From Clavibacter phaseoli (GTDB taxonomy: Bacteria > Actinomycetota > Actinomycetes > Actinomycetales > Microbacteriaceae), in the NCBI RefSeq assembly GCF_021922925.1, contig NZ_CP040786.1, forward strand, positions 1,426,001 through 1,490,000: a stretch of 64,000 nt of DNA. Reading direction: 5' to 3'. The notes under the pieces are model-generated. The model saw only the letters and a program-made list of their open reading frames with translations. It made no database searches and was not told the origin of the DNA. This document shows, one piece after another, positions 8,571 through 17,900 of the stretch. Made by a program: the position numbers and the translations under genes. The first letter of the stretch is position 1. Every line of letters starts with the position of its first letter.

Positions 8571-9445
8571 GCGCCGGATCCCTCCAGCGCCTCGCGCACG
8601 GCCCTCGGCATCGCCTCGGCGACGTCGAGGGCCGTGATCGGTCCGCCGCCGGACGCGATGTCGCCGGCGCGACCGTGCAGCCACGCGGCGGCCGCGGCGA
8701 CGTCGGCGAGGACCGCGAGGGGATCCGCCGCGTCGGGGATCCGCGCCGACGCCCCCGCGACCAGGGACCCGAGCACGCCGCCCAGGACGTCGCCCGAGCC
8801 CGCCGTCGCGAGCCACGGCGTCCCCGCGCGCACCGCGATGCGCGTCCCACCGCCGACCACGTACGTGGTCGCGCCCTTGAGGAGCACGCACACGCCGAGC
8901 TCCTGCGCCGCCCGCTCGGCCCAGCCCGGGGCGTCCGCGGCGATCTGCTCCGCCGACGCCTCGATGCCGGCGCCGTCGAGCAGCCGGGACAGCTCGCGGA
9001 AGTGCGGCGTGACGACGACGGGGCCGGTGGCGCGACCCACGAGGTCGAGGGCACCCGCGTCGACGACGGCCGGCAGCCCCTGCCGGAGCGCCGCCGTGAT
9101 GGCGTCGGTCGCGGCGTCGTCGCGATGCGCCTGGTCCATGCCGGATCCGACGAGCCACGCCTGCACGCGCCCGTCGGCCGTGACGACCTCGGGGCGGCGG
9201 GCCAGCACCGAGGCGGACGCGCCCGCGGGGCCGAGGTAGCGGATCATGCCGACGCCCGTGCGCGCGGCGGCCTCGACGCCGAGGACCGCGGCGCCCGGGT
9301 AGCGGTCGGAGCCCGTGCGGACGCCCAGCACGCCGCGCGTGTACTTGTCGTCGTCGTCCCGCGGGAGGCGGATCGCCCGGCGCGTGCGCTCGGCGTCCTG
9401 CCGGATCCAGCCGTCGGGTGCGTGGTCGTCCTGCGCGTCGCTCAT
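8567..9445 (-). CDS. nnrD: ADP-dependent NAD(P)H-hydrate dehydratase
   Basis: A 292-residue cytosolic repair enzyme that dehydrates the damaged cofactors NADHX and NADPHX back to NAD(P)H. It has the ribokinase-like YjeF C-terminal fold: DKYTRGVLGVRTGSDRYPGAAVL near the start, DAGALDL, VVTPHFRELSRLL, a VLLKGATTYV strand and the nucleotide-binding ATAGSGDVLGG near the C-terminus. There is no fused N-terminal epimerase (NnrE) domain, so the epimerase must be encoded elsewhere. ATG 9445 is preceded by gtgaggg; an in-frame extension to 9499 has no support. It is convergent with the YceI gene, with a four-base overlap of the stops. Confidence 0.88.
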   Translation of the reverse strand: MSDAQDDHAPDGWIRQDAERTRRAIRLPRDDDDKYTRGVLGVRTGSDRYPGAAVLGVEAAARTGVGMIRYLGPAGASASVLARRPEVVTADGRVQAWLVGSGMDQAHRDDAATDAITAALRQGLPAVVDAGALDLVGRATGPVVVTPHFRELSRLLDGAGIEASAEQIAADAPGWAERAAQELGVCVLLKGATTYVVGGGTRIAVRAGTPWLATAGSGDVLGGVLGSLVAGASARIPDAADPLAVLADVAAAAAWLHGRAGDIASGGGPITALDVAEAMPRAVREALEGSGA

Positions 9446-9582
9446 GCCCTCACGATAGGCGCGCGGGAATGCGGCGGCCGCGCCGGGCCTTGGGTCCATG
9501 AGGCCGACGACGCCCTCCGCCCGTCCCCGCGCGCCGCGCCTCCCGAGAGGAGCCGAGCGGCCGCCCGCCTGGAAGGATCCCC

Positions 9583-10662
9583 ATGACCACGTCCCCGCTC
9601 TTCGAGCCGATCACCGTCCGCGGCGTCACCGCCCGCAACCGCATCTGGGTCGCGCCCATGTGCCAGTACAGCATCGACGCGCGCGACGGCGTCCCGGGCG
9701 CATGGCACCTCGCGCACCTCGGCTCGTTCGCCCGCGGCGGCGCGGGACTCGTGATGGCGGAGGCCACGGGCGTGAGCCCCGAGGCGCGCATCACGCCCGA
9801 GGACACCGGCATCTGGGACGACGTTCAGCGCGACGCGTGGGCGCCGATCGTCGACTTCATCCACTCGATGGGCGCGGTCGCCGCGATCCAGCTCGCGCAC
9901 GCCGGCCGCAAGGCCTCCACCTACTCGTTCTCGGGCCGCGGCACGATGCCCGCCGAGGAGGGCGGCTGGGAGACCGTCGCCCCGTCGGCCGAGCCGTTCC
10001 CCGGGTATGGCACGCCCGTCGCGCTCGACGCCGACGGGATCCGCAAGGTCGTCGACGACTTCGCCGCGGCCGCCCGCCGCGCGGTCGACGCCGGCTTCGA
10101 CGTGCTCGAGCTCCACGCCGCGCACGGCTACCTCCTGCACCAGTTCCTCTCGCCCCTCAGCAACCACCGCGACGACGAGTTCGGCGGCAGCCTGGAGAAC
10201 CGGGCGCGCCTGCTGCTCCAGGTGATCGACGCCGTGCGCGCCGAGGTCCCCGACGCGCCGCTCCTGGTGCGCTTCTCCGCCACCGACTGGGCGGGCGACG
10301 CCGGCTGGGACGAGCAGCAGACCGCGACCGTCGCCGCATGGGCCGCCGAGCACGGCGCCGACTTCTTCGACATCTCCACGGGCGGCAACACCACGGGCGT
10401 CACGATCCCCGTCGCGCCCGGCTACCAGGTGCCCTTCGCCGAGTACGTGAAGGAGCACGCGAAGGTCGCGCTCAACGCCGTCGGCCTCATCACCGAGCCC
10501 GCGCAGGCGGAGGCGGTCGTCGCCGAGGGCCGCGCGGACGCCGTCATGCTCGGCCGCGAGATGCTCCGCGACCCGCACTTCGCGCTGCGGGCCGCGCACG
10601 CGCTGGGCGTCGAGATCGACTACTGGCCCAAGCAGTACGACCGCGCGCGCTGGGCGGCCTGA
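9583..10662 (+). CDS. NADH:flavin oxidoreductase, Old Yellow Enzyme family (YqjM-like)
   Basis: A 359-residue FMN enzyme expected to reduce activated C=C bonds with NAD(P)H. It shows the family hallmarks in order: NRIWVAPMCQYS (the YqjM-class Cys near residue 27), IQLAHAGRKAS, the active-site HAAHGYLLHQFLSPLSNHRDD, the FGGSLENR phosphate/FMN region, LLVRFSATDW, and LGREMLRDP at the end. The physiological substrate is unknown. ATG 9583 follows ggaaggatcccc. The gene stands alone, divergent from nnrD and followed by a strong inverted-repeat terminator. Confidence 0.92.
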   Translation: MTTSPLFEPITVRGVTARNRIWVAPMCQYSIDARDGVPGAWHLAHLGSFARGGAGLVMAEATGVSPEARITPEDTGIWDDVQRDAWAPIVDFIHSMGAVAAIQLAHAGRKASTYSFSGRGTMPAEEGGWETVAPSAEPFPGYGTPVALDADGIRKVVDDFAAAARRAVDAGFDVLELHAAHGYLLHQFLSPLSNHRDDEFGGSLENRARLLLQVIDAVRAEVPDAPLLVRFSATDWAGDAGWDEQQTATVAAWAAEHGADFFDISTGGNTTGVTIPVAPGYQVPFAEYVKEHAKVALNAVGLITEPAQAEAVVAEGRADAVMLGREMLRDPHFALRAAHALGVEIDYWPKQYDRARWAA

Positions 10663-10677
10663 CCCTCCACGCCACAG

Positions 10678-10718
10678 CACGACGGCCCGGCATCCCCCTG
10701 GGGTGCCGGGCCGTCGTG
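10678..10718. terminator. Bidirectional stem-loop terminator
   Basis: A perfect 15-bp inverted repeat (cacgacggcccggca / tgccgggccgtcgtg) flanks an 11-base loop. It lies 16 bp after the oxidoreductase stop and 14 bp from the stop of the oppositely oriented CNNM gene, so it can serve both. It has no clear U-tract, as is common in actinobacteria. Confidence 0.85.
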
Positions 10719-10731
10719 GTGCGCGGGCGGG

Positions 10732-11775
10732 TCAGACCCGTCGGGTCGCGTCCTGCACCTCGCCGACGAGCTCCTCGATGATGTCCTCGAGGAACAGCAC
10801 GCCCGTGGTCTCGCCGGCCTCCGTGAAGGCGCGGGCGAGGTGGGCGCCGGAGCGGCGCATCATCGCCAGCGCGTCCTCGAGCTCGGTGCCCTCGAAGACC
10901 GACACGAGCTGGCGGATCCGCTTGGCCGGCACCGGGCGCACGAACTCGTCGGCCTCGTCGAGGTCGATGACGTCCTTGAGGTGCAGGTAGCCGGTCGGCT
11001 CCCCGGCCTCGTCGACGATCACGTACCGCGAGAAGCCGTGCCGGGCGACGGCGCGCTCGACCTCGGACGGCGACGCGGTCTCGGGCAGGCTGACCAGGGC
11101 GCCCAGCGGGATCGCGATGTCCTGCACCTTCTTCCCCGTGAACTCGAACGCCGCGGTGAGCGCGCCCGTCCGGTCCTCCAGCAGCCCCTCGCGGGTCGAC
11201 TGGTCGACGATGCCCTGCACCTCGTCGAGCGTGAACGCGCTCGCGGCCTCGTCCTTCGGCTCGACCTTGGCCAGGCGGAGCACGGCGTTCGAGATCGCGT
11301 TGAGGGCCACGATGAGCGGCTTCACCACGCGCGCGATCCCCACGAGCGGCGGCGCGAGCAGCAGGGCCGCCCGGTCCGGCACCGAGAACGAGATGTTCTT
11401 CGGCACCATCTCGCCGAGCACCACGTGCAGGAACGACACGATGAGCAGCGCGATGACGAACGCGATCGTGGAGATCGCCTCCTCCGGCAGCCCGGTGGCC
11501 CCCAGCGGGATCTCCAGCAGGTGGTGGATCGCCGGCTCGGACACGTTGAGGATCAGCAGCGAGCACACGGTGATGCCGAGCTGCGTCGTCGCGAGCATGA
11601 GCGTCGCGTGCTCCATGGCGAAGAGCGTGATGCGCGCGGCGCGGCTGCCCTCCTCCGCCCGGGGCTCGATCTGCGACCGCTTCGCGGAGATGACCGCGAA
11701 CTCGGCGCCGACGAAGAAGGCGTTGACGGCGAGCAGCACGACGAGCGCGATGATCCCCCCGGCGTACTCACCCAC
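10732..11775 (-). CDS. Hemolysin family (CNNM/DUF21 plus CBS) membrane protein, short form
   Basis: A 347-residue membrane protein with an N-terminal DUF21/CNNM transmembrane domain (AFFVGAEFAVISAKRSQIE, TTQLGITVCSLLILN, VLGEMVPKNISFS) and a following pair of CBS domains ending LEDIIEELVGEVQD. Relatives transport or regulate Mg2+ (or Co2+) and bind adenine nucleotides in the CBS pair; the name hemolysin is historical. It lacks the C-terminal CorC/HlyC domain present in its upstream neighbour. Its start overlaps the end of that neighbour by 8 bp, so the two are coupled and may act as a heteromeric pair. Confidence 0.87.
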   Translation of the reverse strand: MGEYAGGIIALVVLLAVNAFFVGAEFAVISAKRSQIEPRAEEGSRAARITLFAMEHATLMLATTQLGITVCSLLILNVSEPAIHHLLEIPLGATGLPEEAISTIAFVIALLIVSFLHVVLGEMVPKNISFSVPDRAALLLAPPLVGIARVVKPLIVALNAISNAVLRLAKVEPKDEAASAFTLDEVQGIVDQSTREGLLEDRTGALTAAFEFTGKKVQDIAIPLGALVSLPETASPSEVERAVARHGFSRYVIVDEAGEPTGYLHLKDVIDLDEADEFVRPVPAKRIRQLVSVFEGTELEDALAMMRRSGAHLARAFTEAGETTGVLFLEDIIEELVGEVQDATRRV

Positions 11776-13198
11776 GGGACGGCTCCTTCCTCATGGCGGC
11801 GCGTTCCGCGTCCGCCTGTCGTCCGGCCTCGCGGTCGGCCTGGCGCTCGGCCTGGCGGTCCGCCTGGCGCTCGGCCCGCGTGGTGCCCACCGCGGTGGCG
11901 ACGGGCTCGGGGACGGGCGTGAAGCGGATCCGGTCGATGCGCCGGCCGTCGAGCCGCTCGACCCGCAGCGTGCCGGTCTCGAGCTCCAGCTCGTCGCCGA
12001 CCACGGGCAGGCGGCCGAGCTCGCTCATGACGAAGCCGGCCGCGGTCTCGTACGGGCCCTCGTCGGGGATCCGGAGACCCGTGCGCTCGAGGAGCTCGTC
12101 GGGACGGAGCATGCCGGGGAAGGTGAGCGAGTCGCGCGAGCGGACGACGCCGGCGCGCGTGCGGTCGTGCTCGTCGGCGAGCTCGCCGACCAGCTCCTCG
12201 ACCAGGTCCTCGAGGGTCGCGACCCCGGCGGTGCCGCCGTACTCGTCGACGACGACCGCCATCTGGAACCCGCGGCCGCGCAGCTCGCCGAGCAGGTCGT
12301 CGAGCTTCATGGTCTCGGGCACGCGGATCGCCTCGGACTGCAGCGCGGTGACGGGCACCAGCGCGCGCTTCTCGCGCGGCACGGCCACGGCCTGCTTCAC
12401 GTGCACGAGGCCGATGACGTCGTCGACGCCGTCGTCCGTCACGGGGAAGCGCGAGTAGCCCGTGGTCATGGCGAGCTCGATCACGGTCTGCGCGCTGTCG
12501 GTGCGCTCGACCGACTTCACGCGGAGCCGCGGCGTCATGACGTCGGACGCCGTGAGGTCGGCGAAGCGCAGCGTGCGGCTGAGGAGCATCGCCGTGTCGT
12601 CCTCGAGGAGGCCGGCGAGCGCGGAGCGGCGGACGAGCGAGGACAGCTCCTCGGCGCTCCGGGCGCCCGACAGCTCCTCCTTGGGCTCGATGCCGACGAG
12701 CCGGAGGATCCCGTTCGCGCTGTTGTTGAGCAGCAGCACGGCGGGCTTGAAGACCGTGGTGAACAGGGTCTGGAACGGGATCACGAGCTTGGCCGTCTCG
12801 CGCGGCAGGGCCAGCGCGAAGTTCTTCGGCACGAGCTCGCCGACGATCATCGACAGGAGCGTCGCGACGACGAGCGCCACGACGGTCGACACCGGGGAGA
12901 CGAGGCCCTCGGCGAGCCCCGCGGACGTGAGAGGCCCGGTGAGCAGCAGGCTCAGCGCCGGTTCCATCGTGTAGCCGGTGAGCAGCGTCGTCAGCGTGAT
13001 GCCGAGCTGGGCGCTGGAGAGGTGGGTCGAGGTGATGCGGAGGGCGCGGATGGGCGGGCCGAGCCGCTTCTCGCCGCGCTCCTGGCGCTTCTCGAGGTCG
13101 GAGCGGTCGAGGTTGACGAGCGCGAACTCGCTGGCCACGAAGAGGCCGGTGCCGAGGGTCAGGACGAGACCCGCGGCGAGGAGGAGCCATTCATTCAC
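11768..13198 (-). CDS. Hemolysin family (CNNM/DUF21, CBS, CorC) membrane protein, long form
   Basis: A 476-residue paralogue of the next gene. It has the DUF21 transmembrane domain (ASEFALVNLDRSDLE, SAQLGITLTTLLTGY, IVGELVPKNFAL), a CBS pair (YSRFPVTDDGVDD; VVDEYGGTAGVATLEDLVEELVGE) and a CorC/HlyC module (AAGFVMSELGRLPVVGDELE) that family knowledge links to Mg2+/Co2+ handling. The last ~35 residues are a charged repeat built on A-E/D-R-Q, encoded by repetitive DNA at 11814-11880. It is first in a two-gene operon read leftward; the divergent or upstream side is guaB1, also on the minus strand, 113 bp away. Confidence 0.87.
   Translation of the reverse strand: MNEWLLLAAGLVLTLGTGLFVASEFALVNLDRSDLEKRQERGEKRLGPPIRALRITSTHLSSAQLGITLTTLLTGYTMEPALSLLLTGPLTSAGLAEGLVSPVSTVVALVVATLLSMIVGELVPKNFALALPRETAKLVIPFQTLFTTVFKPAVLLLNNSANGILRLVGIEPKEELSGARSAEELSSLVRRSALAGLLEDDTAMLLSRTLRFADLTASDVMTPRLRVKSVERTDSAQTVIELAMTTGYSRFPVTDDGVDDVIGLVHVKQAVAVPREKRALVPVTALQSEAIRVPETMKLDDLLGELRGRGFQMAVVVDEYGGTAGVATLEDLVEELVGELADEHDRTRAGVVRSRDSLTFPGMLRPDELLERTGLRIPDEGPYETAAGFVMSELGRLPVVGDELELETGTLRVERLDGRRIDRIRFTPVPEPVATAVGTTRAERQADRQAERQADREAGRQADAERAAMRKEPSRG
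11814..11880. repeat. Degenerate 12-bp tandem repeat inside coding sequence
   Basis: About five imperfect copies of a unit near gcctggcgctcg encode the A-E-R-Q / A-D-R-Q tail of the long CNNM protein. Copy number could vary between strains; this is inference. Confidence 0.6.
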
Positions 13199-13311
13199 CG
13201 GGGCGGCTCCCGGGCGCCGGGCGCACGGCCGGCTTCAGTCGGAGGGGCGCGCGCGGCGGGGGTCTATGAGCAGGAGGGGGGTCGTCCATCGTCCGTCGAG
13301 CATACCGGGGC

Positions 13312-14751
13312 TCACCAGCCGACCGGCAGGGGCTTGCCCTCCTCGTAGCCCGCCGCGGACTGGATCCCGACGGCGGCGCGCTCCGCGAACTCCTCGCGCG
13401 TGCGCGCCCCGGCGTACGTGAACGCGCTCCGGACGCCGGAGGTGATCGTGTCGAGCAGGTCCTCGAGTCCGGGGCGGAGCGGGTCGATGCGGATCCGGCT
13501 CGTCGAGATCCCCTCCGCGAAGAGCGTGCGCCTGGCCAGCTCGAACGCCTCGCGCCGGCCGAACCGCTCCTGCACGGCGCGCGTGGACGCCATGCCCCAG
13601 CTCTCCTTGGCGAGCCCGCCGTCGTCGTCGACGAGGAGGCGCCCGGGCGACTCGACGGTGCCCGCGAACCAGGATCCGATCATCACGCTCGCGGCGCCCG
13701 CGGCGAGGGCGAGCGCCACGTCGCGCGGGTACCGCACTCCCCCGTCCGCCCAGACGAGCGCGCCGGCGGCGCGGGCCGCCTCGGCCGTGTCGAGCACGGC
13801 GGAGAACTGGGGCCGGCCGACCGCGGTCATCATGCGGGTGGTGCACATGGCGCCGGGGCCGACGCCGACCTTGACGATGTCGGCGCCCGCCTCGACGAGG
13901 TCGCGCGCGCCCTCGGCGGTCACGACGTTGCCGGCCACGAGGGGCACGCGCGGGTCGAGGGCGCGCACGTCGCGGATCGCGCGGAGCATCGCCTCCTGGT
14001 GCCCGTGCGCCGTGTCGAGCACGAGCACGTCGACCCCGGCAGCCAGCAGCGCGCGGGCGCGGCCGACGGGGTCGCCGTTGACGCCGACCGCGGCGCCGAC
14101 CGCGAGGCGCCCGTGCCCGTCGAGCGCGGGCGCGTAGACGGTGGAGCGCAGCGCGCTGCGGCGGCTGAGGGTGCCGACCAGGCGGCCGTGGGCGAGCACG
14201 GGCGCGAAGTCGATGCCGGCGGCGTGCATCAGCTCGAACGCCGCGCGGCCCGTGGGCACGTCGTCGGCGTCGAGGGAGGCGAGCGCGCCGTGCGGGAGGT
14301 CGCCGAGCCGCGTGCCGTCGGGGACGCCGGCGAGCTGCGTGCCCTCGAGGCAGCCGACCATCTCCCCGTCCGCGTCGCGCAGCACGATGCCGTGGCCGGC
14401 GATGGGCGGAAGGAGCTCGCGCGCCTGCCCCGCGGTCGCGTCGGGCGGCAGCTCGAGCGGCGAGTCGTAGGCGACGGGCTGGTCCTTGACCCGGCGGATC
14501 GCGGCGTCCAGCTCCTGCGGGCGGAGGTCCTGCGGCAGGATGCCGATGCCCCCGCGCCGGGCGAGCACGGCGGCCAGCCGCGGGCCGGTGACCGAGCCCA
14601 TGTTGCTCGCGACCACCGGGATGGTGCACGGCGTGCCGTCGCCGGGCGCGAGGTCGACGTCCATCCGGCTCGCGACGTCGGACCGGCCGGGGCTCAGGAA
14701 CACGTCCGAGTACGTCAGGTCATGGGCGGGAGCCTCTCCGGTGAACCTCAT
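13312..14751 (-). CDS. guaB1: GuaB1 family IMP dehydrogenase-related protein (probable GMP reductase)
   Basis: A 479-residue TIM-barrel enzyme of the IMPDH/GMPR superfamily with an inserted CBS pair (about residues 95-215). Catalytic landmarks are PVVASNMGSVTG, VLVLDTAHGH, the loop GVGPGAMCTTRMMTAVGRPQ with the nucleophilic Cys, WADGGVRYPRDVALAL and IGSWFAGTVESPG. In mycobacteria the GuaB1 subgroup has been shown to reduce GMP to IMP rather than oxidise IMP, so GMP reductase is the likelier activity here. ATG 14751 gives a start (MRFTGEAPAHDLTYSDV) typical of the family; the open frame extends to 15342 only by chance over the divergent kgd gene. Confidence 0.88.
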   Translation of the reverse strand: MRFTGEAPAHDLTYSDVFLSPGRSDVASRMDVDLAPGDGTPCTIPVVASNMGSVTGPRLAAVLARRGGIGILPQDLRPQELDAAIRRVKDQPVAYDSPLELPPDATAGQARELLPPIAGHGIVLRDADGEMVGCLEGTQLAGVPDGTRLGDLPHGALASLDADDVPTGRAAFELMHAAGIDFAPVLAHGRLVGTLSRRSALRSTVYAPALDGHGRLAVGAAVGVNGDPVGRARALLAAGVDVLVLDTAHGHQEAMLRAIRDVRALDPRVPLVAGNVVTAEGARDLVEAGADIVKVGVGPGAMCTTRMMTAVGRPQFSAVLDTAEAARAAGALVWADGGVRYPRDVALALAAGAASVMIGSWFAGTVESPGRLLVDDDGGLAKESWGMASTRAVQERFGRREAFELARRTLFAEGISTSRIRIDPLRPGLEDLLDTITSGVRSAFTYAGARTREEFAERAAVGIQSAAGYEEGKPLPVGW

Positions 14752-14930
14752 GCCCCGACGGTAGCCCCGCCGTCCGGGCCCGCACCAGGCCGGTGGCCCG
14801 CGCGGCTTCCGACGCGCCGCTCCCGGCGGCCCGACCGGGGGAAGGTTTAGGCTGGGTGATCGTGGACGCGCGGCACGCGAACGGGCCGCGCGAGGCAGAC
14901 GACCAACAGCAAGAGAGCGGGCGATCAACT

Positions 14931-17900
14931 GTGTCGAGCCAGGTGACTGGTACGGGGACCGATGACGGTTCCACGGGCGACTTCGGAGCCAACGAGTGGC
15001 TCGTCGACGAGATGTACGAGAGGTTCGTGGTCGACAAGGACTCCGTCGACCGCAGCTGGTGGCCGATCCTGGAGAACTACCACACCACCGTGATCGAGGG
15101 CCGCGAGGCGACGCCGGCCACCGGCGACCAGACCGCCGAGGCGCAGATCCCGGACGCGGCGAGCACCTCGGCCCCCGCGACGACCAACACGGGGGCCCCG
15201 GCATCGACGCCGTCCCCCGCGGCCGCCGGCCAGCCCGACGCGCAGGCGCAACAGCCCGCCACCGGATCCCAGCCCGCCGCGCGCACGACGAGCATCGCCC
15301 CCAAGCAGCAGCCCATCCCCGCCCAGGCGCCCGCGAAGGCACCGGCGAAGAAGGGCCAGGAGCCGACGCCGCCCGGCGAGGACGAGGTCTCGCCCCTCCG
15401 CGGCATGGCGAAGTCCCTCGCGACCAACATGGACGCGTCGCTCACCATCCCGACCGCGACCAGCGTCCGCACCATTCCCGCGAAGCTGATGATCGACAAC
15501 CGCATCGTCATCAACAACCACCTGAAGCGCGCCCGCGGCGGCAAGGTCTCCTTCACGCACCTCATCGGCTGGGCGCTCATCCAGGCGCTCAAGGAGTTCC
15601 CGAGCCAGAACGTGCACTACGACGAGGTCGATGGCAAGCCCAGCGTCGTCTCCCCCGCGCACATCAACCTCGGCATCGCGATCGACATGCCGAAGCCCGA
15701 CGGCACGCGCGCGCTCCTCGTCCCGAGCATCAAGGGCGCCGAGGCCATGACCTTCGGCGAGTTCCTGCAGGCGTACGAAGAGCTGGTGAAGAAGGCGCGC
15801 GGCAACAAGCTCGCCGCGGGCGACTTCGCCGGCACCACCATCTCGCTCACGAACCCCGGCGGCATCGGCACCGTCCACTCGGTCCCCCGCCTCATGAAGG
15901 GCCAGGGCGCCATCATCGGCGCCGGCGCGCTCGAGTACCCGGCCGAGTTCCAGGGCTCCTCCCCCAAGACGCTCGTGGAGCTCGGCATCGGCAAGACCAT
16001 CACGCTCACGAGCACCTACGACCACCGCGTCATCCAGGGCGCGGGCTCCGGCGAGTTCCTCAAGATCGTGCACGAGCGCCTCATCGGCCAGCACGGCTTC
16101 TACGAGGACATCTTCGCGGCGCTCCGCATCCCGTACGACCCGATCCAGTGGGCCACCGACATCAACGTCGACCTCTCCGAGCGGGTCTCCAAGACCAGCC
16201 GCGTGCAGGAGCTCATCAACGCGTACCGCGTCCGCGGGCACCTCATGGCGGACATCGACCCGCTCGAGTACCAGCAGCGCACGCACCCGGACCTCGAGAT
16301 CACGAACCACGGGCTCACGTTCTGGGACCTCGACCGCGAGTTCGTCACCGACGGCTTCGGCGGCCGGCGCCAGGCGCTCCTGCGCGACGTCCTCGGGATC
16401 CTGCGCGACTCCTACTGCCGCACCATCGGCATCGAGTACATGCACATCCAGCAGCCCGACGAGCGCCGCTGGATCCAGGGCAAGGTCGAGCAGCCCTACG
16501 CGAAGCCCACGCACGACGAGCAGATGCGCATCCTCTCGAAGCTCAACGAGTCCGAGGCGTTCGAGACGTTCCTGCAGACCAAGTACGTCGGCCAGAAGCG
16601 CTTCAGCCTCGAGGGCGGCGAGTCCACCATCTCCCTCCTGGACACGCTGCTCCAGGGCGCGGCGGACCACGGCCTCGACGAGGTCGCGATCGGCATGGCC
16701 CACCGCGGCCGCCTCAACGTCCTCACCAACATCGCGGGCAAGAGCTACGGCCAGATCTTCCGCGAGTTCGAGGGCACGCAGGACCCGCGCACCGTCCAGG
16801 GATCCGGCGACGTGAAGTACCACCTCGGGACCGAGGGCACGTTCCGCGGCGTCCACGGCGAGGAGATGCCGGTGTACCTCGCGGCGAACCCGTCGCACCT
16901 CGAGGCCGTCAACGGCGTGCTCGAGGGCATCGTCCGCGCCAAGCAGGACCGGAAGCCCATCGGCTCGTTCTCCGTCCTGCCGATCCTCGTCCACGGCGAC
17001 GCCTCGATGGCCGGCCAGGGCGTGGTCTTCGAGACCCTGCAGCTCTCGCAGCTGCGCGCGTACCGCACGGGCGGCACGGTCCACATCGTCATCAACAACC
17101 AGGTCGGCTTCACCACGCCGCCGTCGGAGTCCCGCTCGTCGGTGTACTCGACCGACGTGGCCAAGAGCATCCAGGCGCCGATCTTCCACGTGAACGGCGA
17201 CGACCCCGAGGCCGTGGCCCGCGTCGCGCACCTCGCCTTCGAGTTCCGCCAGGAGTTCAAGAAGGACGTCGTCATCGACCTCGTCTGCTACCGCCGTCGC
17301 GGCCACAACGAGGGCGACGACCCGTCGATGACGCAGCCCCTCATGTACAACCTCATCGAGGCCAAGCGCTCGGTGCGGAAGCTGTACACGGAGGCGCTCG
17401 TCGGTCGCGGCGACATCACGCAGGAGGAGTACGACGCGGCGCAGAAGGACTTCCAGGACCGCCTGGAGCGCGCCTTCGCCGAGACGCACGCGGCGCAGAC
17501 CTCGTCCATCCCGATCCAGACCGACGACGCCGGCGCGGTCGCGGACCTCGAGCGCCCCGACTCCCAGCAGGACGACGGCCACGGCGAGCCCGAGACCACG
17601 GGCGTCTCCGAGTCCGTGATCCACGCTGTCGGCGATGCGCACGACAACCCGCCGCAGGGCTTCTCCGTTCACCCGAAGCTGCAGGCGCTCATGCGCAAGC
17701 GGCTCGAGATGAGCCGGAGCGGATCCATCGATTGGGCCTTCGGCGAGCTCCTCGCCATCGGCTCCCTGCTGCTGGAGAACACGCCCGTCCGCCTCGCCGG
17801 CCAGGACTCGCGCCGCGGCACGTTCGTCCAGCGCCACGCGGTGCTGCACGACCGCGACAACGGCCAGGAGTGGCTGCCCCTCGCGAACCTCAGCGACCGG

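Noticed and set aside
9442..10680. Minus-strand open frame opposite the Old Yellow Enzyme gene
   Set aside because: No motif, Arg/Gly-rich; the plus-strand enzyme is certain.
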